Source: JAEYOM01 sp036260935
Lineage (GTDB): Bacteria > Bacillota > Clostridia > Acetivibrionales > DTU013
Length of the DNA: 64,000 nt
Direction: 5' to 3'
Assembly (NCBI GenBank): GCA_036260935.1
Contig: DATALQ010000051.1
Location: forward strand, 62,001-126,000
Shown: positions 58,227-64,000 of the stretch, piece by piece
Layout: the number at the start of each line of letters is the position of its first letter
Position numbering within the stretch: the stretch's first letter is position 1
Position numbers and translations under genes: made by a program
The notes under the pieces: model-generated
Told to the model about the DNA's origin: nothing
What the model saw: the letters and a program-made list of their open reading frames with translations, nothing else
Databases searched by the model: none

Positions 58227-59356
58227 TAGGCATCCACGCTGATGTATTCAAGCGGATTAACGGGCTTTCCATCCTGCCAGACCTCGAAATGCAGATGATA
58301 CCCCACAGAAATGGCCGTATTCCCGATCCGGGCTACTACATCTCCTCTACTAATTTTAGCTCCCTTTTGTACTGTGAAATTGGAACAGCCGGCGTAAACA
58401 GTCTGCCAGCCACCCTTGTGGACGATCCTAATGAAAGCGCCATATTCCGGTGATATGCCGGTCTCCGCCACCTCGCCGTCCGCCGCGGCAACGACGCTGC
58501 CGCCGGGCTTCAATCCTATGTCTATTCCATTATGGAGATTCCCTTTCGATTTGCTGCTGATACTGCCAAACAGTGTATCGACAGGCCCATAAGCCGGAGC
58601 GGTCATTTCCGGAAGTTCCTGTGCCATTTCTTCGCTGCTGGCAGCCAATACCGAGGTTTGAGGGTGGGAGACGGCTTCTCCGATCTCACTGCCAGTTTCA
58701 TATGCAGTATTATCGGTTGAATAGATTGAATCACCTGAATTGTCGTTCGAGGAACCGTCAGTGGACCCTGCTGAATCTAAAGCATCAGTAAAAGCTGTGG
58801 TTTTACCTGCAGAGTCGGCAGTTCTATCGGAATTTCCGTCTCCCATCGCATTTTCAGCATTGGCGGCCAGGTTTCCCTCCGCGGCCTGGTCTCCCCCTGC
58901 GGTCCGGCTGTCATCTGTGTTCTGATTGCCATCTGCAGCCCGAATATCATTCGTATCCCGATTATCCTCCGCGGTCCGGCTGTCCTCCGCATTCCGATTA
59001 CCCTCCACGGCACGGCTGTCCTCCGCGGCCAGAAGGCCCTCAGTTCCGGACTTCTTCACCGAACCCGGAGCGACGCTGTTACGCACATCTGCCGCCAGGT
59101 TCCCTACATAATCAAATATGGCGTTCAATTCAACGTTATTTTCCAGAACATAATCCACCTGTTCTGAAAGGAAATTGGTTGCAGAGATATGTATACCTTT
59201 TATGACAGCTATCATCAGAAGCAATATTATGCAAATGAAAGTCTGTAACAGGATAAGCCTTTTCAGCCAACCCTTTGACTGAGTCGTTCTTCTTCGTTTC
59301 TGAACCGGAGCCGGCCGTCTGGGTGCGTATCTCGGTCTTGCCATGTAACTGTCCAT
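58223..59356 (-). CDS. spoIVFA: SpoIVFA-like M23 protein with hexapeptide repeat linker
   Basis: 377 residues, longer than Bacillus SpoIVFA (264). A basic N-terminus, a membrane helix (LILLQTFICIILLLMIAVI, residues about 34-52), a linker with ten degenerate hexapeptides (residues 110-169, for example AAEDSR, AVEGNR, NAEDSR, TAEDNR, NTDDSR), a Ser/Asp-rich stretch, and a C-terminal LytM/M23 domain with LHNGIDIG and YHLHFEVW. The HxxxD and HxH zinc motifs are intact. In Bacillus SpoIVFA holds and inhibits SpoIVFB. GGAG lies 10 nt before ATG. Confidence 0.85.
   Translation of the reverse strand: MDSYMARPRYAPRRPAPVQKRRRTTQSKGWLKRLILLQTFICIILLLMIAVIKGIHISATNFLSEQVDYVLENNVELNAIFDYVGNLAADVRNSVAPGSVKKSGTEGLLAAEDSRAVEGNRNAEDSRTAEDNRDTNDIRAADGNQNTDDSRTAGGDQAAEGNLAANAENAMGDGNSDRTADSAGKTTAFTDALDSAGSTDGSSNDNSGDSIYSTDNTAYETGSEIGEAVSHPQTSVLAASSEEMAQELPEMTAPAYGPVDTLFGSISSKSKGNLHNGIDIGLKPGGSVVAAADGEVAETGISPEYGAFIRIVHKGGWQTVYAGCSNFTVQKGAKISRGDVVARIGNTAISVGYHLHFEVWQDGKPVNPLEYISVDAY
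58850..59030 (-). repeat. 18-bp tandem repeats inside spoIVFA
   Basis: Ten degenerate 18-nt units encoding [ATN]-[AVT]-[ED]-[DG]-[SN]-R hexapeptides in the extracytoplasmic linker. Confidence 0.85.
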
Positions 59357-59466
59357 ATAGTCTCATCTCCTGTACAAAAGTAAAACCCGTAAAAATACAC
59401 GAGAATCCTCTATATATATATTTTCGAAAACCCATTTTTATGTATACGAGATGAAATCTATGCAGA

Positions 59467-59584
59467 TTCGAATGGTTCATAAACGGCTTAGCGAAAGGCG
59501 CACGAACGGCACATTGAACAATGCGTCGAATGGTGCATCAAACGCCACATCCAAAGGCGTATTGAACGCCACAACGAACGCCGC
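59467..59584. repeat. Degenerate 12-bp tandem repeat array
   Basis: About ten units of consensus ATTGAACGCCAC, for example CACGAACGGCAC, ATTGAACAATGC, GTCGAATGGTGC, ATCAAACGCCAC, ATTGAACGCCAC, AACGAACGCCGC, with one 10-nt unit at 59491-59500. On the minus strand a 46-codon frame from ATG 59617 runs through it and would give VAFN, TPLD, VAFD, APFD, ALFN, VPFV tetrads, but it lacks a ribosome site and contains the mgsA terminator. No other gene is seen in the 312-bp gap 59357-59668. Confidence 0.75.
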
Positions 59585-59588
59585 GACA

Positions 59589-59614
59589 TAAAAAAGCAGC
59601 CTTTCAGCTGCTTT
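59589..59614 (-). terminator. Terminator of the min-mgsA operon
   Basis: AAAGCAGC and GCTGCTTT pair around a 6-nt loop with TTTTTTAT after it on the minus strand, 54 nt after mgsA. Confidence 0.85.
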
Positions 59615-59668
59615 CATGACTTCTCATTTTATCTTTACGATTTTTTACCGGATATTGAACCTCCCGGG

Positions 59669-60061
59669 CTACTTCAGCTCCCGCCAGTGCAGATCGCCCC
59701 GTTCCAGCCCTTTGATCAGTACCTCTGCCGTAGCTATATTCGTGGCGAATGGGATATTATTGGTGTCACAAAGCCGCAGCAGAGAGTTGATATCTGGTTC
59801 GTATTCCCTTGGATTAACCGGATCTCTCAGGAAAATCACCAGGTCGATCTCATTCAGCGAAACCCTGGCCGCAATCTGCTGAGTACCGCCGAGAGGACCG
59901 GGTGAAAACTTATATACAGGCAGTCCTGAGCCCTCGGTTATAAACGACGCGGTAGTACCCGTAGCATAAAGGGAATGCTGCTGGAGTATCCCCTTGTATG
60001 CTATACACAAATCCACCATCAATTCTTTTTTTTTGTCATGTGCTATCAGCGCAATGTTCAT
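59669..60061 (-). CDS. mgsA: Methylglyoxal synthase
   Basis: 130 residues. MNIALIAHDKKKELMVDL, YATGTTASFI (phosphate-binding), SGPLGG-like SPGPLGGTQQIAARV and VIFLRDPVNPREYEPDI with the catalytic Asp are the family motifs. It converts dihydroxyacetone phosphate to methylglyoxal when phosphate is low, a bypass of lower glycolysis. It follows minE by 20 nt; the ribosome site is weak (AGGG very close). Confidence 0.95.
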   Translation of the reverse strand: MNIALIAHDKKKELMVDLCIAYKGILQQHSLYATGTTASFITEGSGLPVYKFSPGPLGGTQQIAARVSLNEIDLVIFLRDPVNPREYEPDINSLLRLCDTNNIPFATNIATAEVLIKGLERGDLHWRELK

Positions 60062-60081
60062 AACCCTGTGATACCTTAATA

Positions 60082-60366
60082 TTATTTTCCGCTGCTTTTG
60101 ATGTTTTTAATTGGAATGCTCGCATAAAGTGCGGGTACAGTACTCTCGCCGTCGTCGCTTTTTGTACGGGTCAGCTGTATGTCCAGCGCGCTCTCTTCGA
60201 TATCCATGTAGTTCGTTATAACCTTTATAATCTCACTTTTCAGCATTTCCAGGAACTGCGGAGATACATTCGCACGATCGTGGATAAGCACAAGTTTAAG
60301 CCGTTCCTTGGCAACTTCCTTGGAGTTCTTCGGTTTACCGAATATTTTACTTAAGTCGAGCAGCAT
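60082..60366 (-). CDS. minE: Cell division topological specificity factor MinE
   Basis: 94 residues. The N-terminal ERLKLVLIHDRANVSPQFLE is the MinD-binding region and the C-terminal half makes the dimer. It frees MinC/MinD from midcell. GGGAGGGG 6 nt before ATG. It lies directly after minD. Confidence 0.95.
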   Translation of the reverse strand: MLLDLSKIFGKPKNSKEVAKERLKLVLIHDRANVSPQFLEMLKSEIIKVITNYMDIEESALDIQLTRTKSDDGESTVPALYASIPIKNIKSSGK

Positions 60367-60382
60367 TCAGATCCCCTCCCTT

Positions 60383-61183
60383 TCAGTTAGCCTTGAGCCC
60401 GAATAATTTCTTCAGCTTGTCAACAAAGCCCTGGTCCTCATTGAAGTTCATGAAAGGCACTTCTTCGCCCCTGATCCTTCTCACTATATTGCGGTAGGCT
60501 TGTCCGGCAAGCGCCTTATCATCGGTAATTGCAGGTTCGCCTCTGTTCGTCGAAACAACGATCTTCTCGTCGTCCGGCACAACGCCTATCAGCCCGATCG
60601 CCAATATGTCGATGATATCGTCTATCGACATCATGTCGCCGCGTTTTACCATATCTATGCGAAGCCTGTTTACAAGCAGCTTTGGATTTCTTAATTCATT
60701 AGCCTCAAGCAGTCCGATGATCCTGTCCGCGTCCCTGACTGCCGAAACCTCCGGCGTTGTAACTACGATAGCCCTGTCGGCGCCTGCGATAGCATTCTTG
60801 AAGCCCTGCTCGATACCTGCCGGGCAGTCTATCAATATGTAATCGAATTCTTCCTTCAATTCCTGGCACAGCTTCATCATCTGCTGAGGGTTGACCGCTG
60901 TCTTGTCCCTTGTCTGTGCAGCCGGCAGAAGGTACAGTCCCTCATAACGCTTGTCCTTGATGAGCGCCTGTTTGACACGGCAAAAGCCCTCAACCACATC
61001 CACCAGATCATAGACAATCCTGTTTTCCAATCCCATGACAACATCGAGATTACGAAGACCTATATCGGTATCAACAAGAACCACCTTGTAACCTGCCAAA
61101 GCAAGTCCCGTGCCCAGATTGGCGGTTGTTGTCGTCTTGCCGACGCCCCCCTTGCCAGATGTAACAACTATGACTTCACTCAT
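60383..61183 (-). CDS. minD: Septum site-determining ATPase MinD
   Basis: 266 residues from ATG 61183 (GGGAGG 7 nt upstream). The deviant Walker A is TSGKGGVGKTTTTANLG, followed by VDTDIGLRNLDVVMGLENR and IDCPAGIEQGF; the C-terminal amphipathic helix (FVDKLKKLFG) targets the membrane. Confidence 0.96.
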   Translation of the reverse strand: MSEVIVVTSGKGGVGKTTTTANLGTGLALAGYKVVLVDTDIGLRNLDVVMGLENRIVYDLVDVVEGFCRVKQALIKDKRYEGLYLLPAAQTRDKTAVNPQQMMKLCQELKEEFDYILIDCPAGIEQGFKNAIAGADRAIVVTTPEVSAVRDADRIIGLLEANELRNPKLLVNRLRIDMVKRGDMMSIDDIIDILAIGLIGVVPDDEKIVVSTNRGEPAITDDKALAGQAYRNIVRRIRGEEVPFMNFNEDQGFVDKLKKLFGLKAN

Positions 61184-61244
61184 CAAAATACCTCCCATGT
61201 GCCTTTCGACCGGCCATATGTAAAATGGATCAAACAATTACATT

Positions 61245-61925
61245 TTATTTGTATTGGGGCAAAAAGCTTTCGATATACACCAGATCGTCACGCACAAAGG
61301 CCATTTCGGGAACAAGCCCTCTGCTGGTTTCCTTCGTGTCCGGCGGGCGCGTAATGACGTCGGCAATCCTAAGCTGTACGGGCTGCAGACTCAAAGCCGC
61401 AACTATCGCATCTTTGTTGCCGTCGGCCCCGGCGTGCACCATCCCTCTCAGGGAGCCCATAACGATGACGTTGCCGGTCGCTATCACTTCTCCTCCGGGA
61501 TTGACGTCGCCTATGACGACCAGATTTCCTTCAAAACTGACCAGTTTGCCGGATCTGACTGTACCCTTGTAGAACTTGGTGACGCCTTCCTCGAGATCCT
61601 TGAAAAATACCCGTTTCATCTTGGGCTTTTCAATGACCTTTTCGGTCTCATCCGCTGAAGGCTCGGGTACCGAGGTATCCTCTTCGAAGCTTTTGATCTC
61701 GGCATTGGTTTTCTTCGAAATGAGCTCAGAGATCATTTTTTCCTGCTCCGCGTTCAGTTTCCTCCCGCGGTACTTTACAGACATGCTTGCGCCCTTGAAA
61801 AATCTGCCTGAGGATTCCAGCTTTCTTTCGATATTCTCGTAGACAGTGTCGAAATCGTCCTCTTCCCTCATGATCAGAATCAGGCCGTTTACAGTAGCTT
61901 TAAAGTTTATTATGTTTTCTTCCAT
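61245..61925 (-). CDS. minC: Septum site-determining protein MinC
   Basis: 226 residues from ATG 61925 (GGGGG 8 nt upstream). The N-terminal FtsZ-inhibiting domain is followed by the C-terminal beta-helix: TVRSGKLVSFEGNLVVIGDV, NPGGEVIATGNVIVMGSLRG and VHAGADG. It acts with MinD to block polar division. Confidence 0.95.
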   Translation of the reverse strand: MEENIINFKATVNGLILIMREEDDFDTVYENIERKLESSGRFFKGASMSVKYRGRKLNAEQEKMISELISKKTNAEIKSFEEDTSVPEPSADETEKVIEKPKMKRVFFKDLEEGVTKFYKGTVRSGKLVSFEGNLVVIGDVNPGGEVIATGNVIVMGSLRGMVHAGADGNKDAIVAALSLQPVQLRIADVITRPPDTKETSRGLVPEMAFVRDDLVYIESFLPQYK

Positions 61926-62090
61926 GTATCGGACCCCCTGTACGAAAGACGGATTCACATAAAATATTATCACATTATTTAGTCAATCAGGCAAGAAAAA
62001 AATACACGATAAATTAACATAGGCTTAGGTACTGATCGGTTATCTGGAACAATCCCCCTGAAGCCTGCCGAATGCAAACAACGCGGGGCT

Positions 62091-62840
62091 TTATACTGTA
62101 CGCTCCCTCAGCTGCCTGACCTTTTCGGCAATCTCGGGCCTGGCTTCCTCCATAAGTTCGTCGTAGAAACCTTCGTACTCATAGGTGATATTCTCTCCCT
62201 TTTCAATACCGCGCATGTAACCTTCCATAAGCTTGAAATCCTTCTCATAGCAATGGAACGAATTAGCCCTGTGCGTATATGTGCCGATTCCGACACCAAG
62301 TTCGTCTGCAACCCGCTTCATAAGCATAATGAACGCGAACATGTTCATGAACGTGGCTTCAGGCGCATCGTTGCTGCGCATCAGCACCTTAGCGTGCATC
62401 TTGCTGTCGCGGATGAAGAACTGAATGTGCTGCAGGCACGCGGGGCTCGTATTGCCGTGCTTCGTGTCGGCGCGCCAGTCCCTGACGTCTACCACAGCCC
62501 GCCTGCTGTCGGGATTGCGCCTTAGTTCCTCGTATATGAACGGAAGTTGTTCCTGTATCCTGTTGTGATATGTATAATCCCAGCCGTGGCCTATCCTGAA
62601 ATCGAGGATGCCGTCCAGCATCTCCTGCCTGTACTGTTCGAGATCCGTATGACCGCCGATGAACAGCCTGCTGATCATCGGTTCGGCAAACGGCTCCACG
62701 ACAAATATCGTCATGCTGCACTCTCTTTGCTTCTGGTTGTAATCGGGGCATTCGCATATCTCACCATACTTGTACAAAGCCTCTATGGAGCGGTGATACG
62801 CCTCAGCCAGGCTCTTTCCGCGCACGAACAATTCTTCCAT
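62091..62840 (-). CDS. Thymidylate synthase-like protein, non-canonical
   Basis: 249 residues. It shows the order of thymidylate synthase motifs in a reduced form: TSPACLQHIQFFI with a candidate nucleophile Cys135, LMRSNDAPEATFMNMFAF matching the RSxD...FN phosphate and uracil-binding part (Asn166 kept, which favours dUMP over dCMP), and THRANSFHCYEKD matching the C-terminal HxY motif. It is shorter than ThyA and resembles the archaeal/clostridial TS-like group. AGGAGG is about 11 nt before ATG. It lies between PBP2 and minC, out of any nucleotide gene context. Confidence 0.7.
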   Translation of the reverse strand: MEELFVRGKSLAEAYHRSIEALYKYGEICECPDYNQKQRECSMTIFVVEPFAEPMISRLFIGGHTDLEQYRQEMLDGILDFRIGHGWDYTYHNRIQEQLPFIYEELRRNPDSRRAVVDVRDWRADTKHGNTSPACLQHIQFFIRDSKMHAKVLMRSNDAPEATFMNMFAFIMLMKRVADELGVGIGTYTHRANSFHCYEKDFKLMEGYMRGIEKGENITYEYEGFYDELMEEARPEIAEKVRQLRERTV

Positions 62841-63132
62841 TGTCTCATCATCCTCCTAGAAAATTTTAGACATTATTATCTTAACATAAATACTAAGGAG
62901 GTGGTTAACCAAATGAAATGGTTTGGGGCGCGGTGAGTACGGCGATTAATACGATTATGGAGAGCGAGCGCGGTCTGGCCCCATAGGATGGTCGGCATGG
63001 GCGGGAGAAAATGAAAGAAGGCATGAAAAAGGAGCCCCGCAAAAGCCCCTGTTTGATTCACTTCTATCAGGCGTTTGCCGCTCCACCTTTTATAACACGT
63101 ATTTCCACCTGTTGTTTTTCAACTGTTGATTT
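62841..63132. other. Gap with a lone ribosome site on the plus strand
   Basis: No full gene is seen. AAGGAGGTGG at about 62894 precedes ATG 62913, which opens only a 7-codon frame (MKWFGAR) overlapping a 17-codon GTG frame. On the minus strand an open frame of 21 codons (63067-63132) follows the amber stop of the small coiled-coil gene in phase. Confidence 0.4.
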
Positions 63133-63288
63133 CTATTCAAAAATATCTTCCATTGTCCTGGCAACTACTTCAGTCACTCCATCAACTTTTTTATCTAGCT
63201 GCTTCACACTGTTTTTTATGCTGGAAACATCAAGCTCAATCTTATCCAACTTCGACAGAATCTTGTCAAGTACTTCTTCCAAACTCAA
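63133..63288 (-). CDS. 51-aa coiled-coil protein
   Basis: TTG 63288 with GGGAG just upstream (spacing 4 nt; the TTG two codons later has 10 nt) opens a 51-codon frame ending in TAG. The product is a single amphipathic helix with heptads (LDKILSKLDKIELDVSS, VKQLDKKVDGVTEVV). I know no family. In phase after the TAG, 21 further codons (KSTVEKQQVEIRVIKGGAAN) look protein-like, so the gene may once have been longer or may be read through. Confidence 0.5.
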   Translation of the reverse strand: MSLEEVLDKILSKLDKIELDVSSIKNSVKQLDKKVDGVTEVVARTMEDIFE

Positions 63289-63373
63289 CACGCTCCCTTT
63301 ACGATAAATATTCTATCAAAGAGGTAAAGGAATTGCCATAGGATTTATGTCGATATTTTAGACGATCTCATTT

Positions 63374-63407
63374 AAAACCTTGGGTACCTAAACCCGACAC
63401 AAGGCTT
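63374..63407 (-). terminator. Possible terminator of the PBP2 gene
   Basis: On the minus strand AGCCTTG and CAAGGTT pair (one G-U) around a 17-nt loop, followed by TTAAAT. The stem is weak. Confidence 0.4.
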
Positions 63408-63465
63408 AACTAAGCTGACGGAGCGGAGGTGCATGTATCCGCCTGCCCCACTCGAACTGTTTTTC

Positions 63466-64000
63466 CTACGGATTAAACAATGCGCCTTCCGGCTTAAGCT
63501 GCGAGCTGCCCGAGTCCGCTTTCTTAAGTCCGAAATACTCATCGATGATGTCCCTTGCGATAGGTGCGACGTTCGAGCCCCAGGCACCCTTTTCGATGAC
63601 TATGGCAATGGCGATCTTCGGCTTGTCGGCGGGGGCATAGCATACGAACAGTGCATTCGGCGAGCGTTCGATGCCTCTCGACGTCTGTGCGGTACCGGTC
63701 TTGCCTGCTACATTGAATGGTAGGCCAACGAACGACTTGTAGGCTGTTCCGTCTACCGACTGGGTAACGGCTACCATACCCTGTTTTATTGCATCGATCG
63801 TCGATTGCTTCACGGGGACCTTTGTATAGGTAGGTTCCGTTACATTGGCAATGGAGCCGTCATACCGGACTACCTGCTTGATAACATAGGGCTTGTACCT
63901 TTTCCCTCCATTTGCGATGGTCGCGATATAATCCGCCATCTGGAGCGGAGTGAAGGCGTTGTCGAACTGCCCTATAGAAACCTGGGCCGTATCGGCAGGT
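63466..64000 (-). CDS. mrdA: Penicillin-binding protein 2 transpeptidase, C-terminal part
   Basis: The frame enters from beyond the window and ends at 63466; about 178 residues are visible. VSIGQFDNAFTPLQMADYIA and VAGKTGTAQTSRGIE carry the KTG motif of class B penicillin-binding proteins, and ALFVCYAPADKPKIAIAIVI follows. The SIGQ...TPLQMA context and the nearby minCDE genes point to the elongation-specific PBP2 of the mre-mrd-min locus. The serine active site lies outside the window. Confidence 0.88.
   Translation of the reverse strand, partial: PADTAQVSIGQFDNAFTPLQMADYIATIANGGKRYKPYVIKQVVRYDGSIANVTEPTYTKVPVKQSTIDAIKQGMVAVTQSVDGTAYKSFVGLPFNVAGKTGTAQTSRGIERSPNALFVCYAPADKPKIAIAIVIEKGAWGSNVAPIARDIIDEYFGLKKADSGSSQLKPEGALFNP

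Noticed and set aside
59477..59617. 46-codon frame with VAFD-like tetrads
   Set aside because: No ribosome site, and it begins within the mgsA terminator; reported as a DNA repeat array instead.
62913..62986. Two tiny overlapping plus-strand frames after a strong ribosome site
   Set aside because: Seven and 17 codons only, with no downstream gene on that strand that they could regulate.
63018..63050. GC-rich repeat resembling a terminator between the TS-like gene and the small coiled-coil gene
   Set aside because: The AGCCCC units are direct, not inverted, repeats and form no stem.

Overview
The window is a chromosomal segment of an anaerobic, endospore-forming member of the Clostridia. The evidence is a full spoIIAA-spoIIAB-sigF cluster, spoVAC/D/E genes, spoIVFA-spoIVFB, whiA, minCDE, an Ntp-type V-ATPase operon and an electron-bifurcating NfnAB pair. 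Base composition is moderate in most genes and clearly AT-richer in a few short accessory stretches. Genus and species cannot be read from the sequence; a saccharolytic Firmicute is suggested by a GH8 exo-oligoxylanase, a GH133 debranching enzyme, an L-fucose isomerase-like protein and a glycolysis gene cluster. No CRISPR array, rRNA, IS transposase or prophage was seen.

Layout. 1-6 kb: an FtsX-like permease (cut by the window edge) and an HlyD-type adaptor, facing a YesM/YesN-type two-component system. 6-9.2 kb: AT-rich accessory genes (DUF1648 membrane protein, P-loop kinase-like protein, Nudix hydrolase, methyltransferase, dCMP deaminase). 9.4-18.3 kb: glycolysis on the minus strand (gpmI, a fused pgk-tpi, gapA, a phosphofructokinase) with a DUF2156 protein, a PepT-like peptidase and TrmL. 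18.4-26.9 kb: DUF2680 secreted protein, fucose isomerase-like protein, PEBP protein, TetR regulator with a 48-bp palindromic operator, a divergent HD-GYP regulator / histidine kinase pair, GH8 enzyme and CheX. 26.9-32 kb: spoVA operon, sigF, spoIIAB, spoIIAA. 32-39.9 kb: whiA, debranching enzyme, yvcK, rapZ, murB, PHP phosphoesterase, hprK in one minus-strand operon. 40.2-49.2 kb: nine-gene V-ATPase operon, followed by two tRNA-Gly genes. 49.6-55.1 kb: VOC and DUF402 proteins, nfnAB, and a sodium:solute symporter with a 37-aa partner. 55.3-64 kb: metF, a coiled-coil membrane protein, spoIVFAB, mgsA, minEDC, a thymidylate synthase-like protein, a small coiled-coil ORF and the end of a penicillin-binding protein 2.

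How they work together. The sporulation genes span three stages: spoIIA with a consensus sigma-H promoter, spoVA with a sigma-G-like promoter, and spoIVF. The min genes next to PBP2 form the shape/division locus. hprK, yvcK, rapZ and whiA form the conserved carbon/cell-envelope control cluster. The V-ATPase rotor subunit carries the complete sodium-binding ligand set, which with the sodium symporter suggests a sodium cycle.

The most unusual content is non-coding or repetitive: a roughly 43-bp hairpin repeat found four times in sense orientation just upstream of ribosome binding sites inside operons, twice containing the stop codon of the upstream gene; two intergenic elements of about 230-250 bp, unrelated in sequence but folding into the same Y shape; and several short tandem repeats (8, 12, 18, 21 and about 25 bp) at gene ends and in protein linkers.
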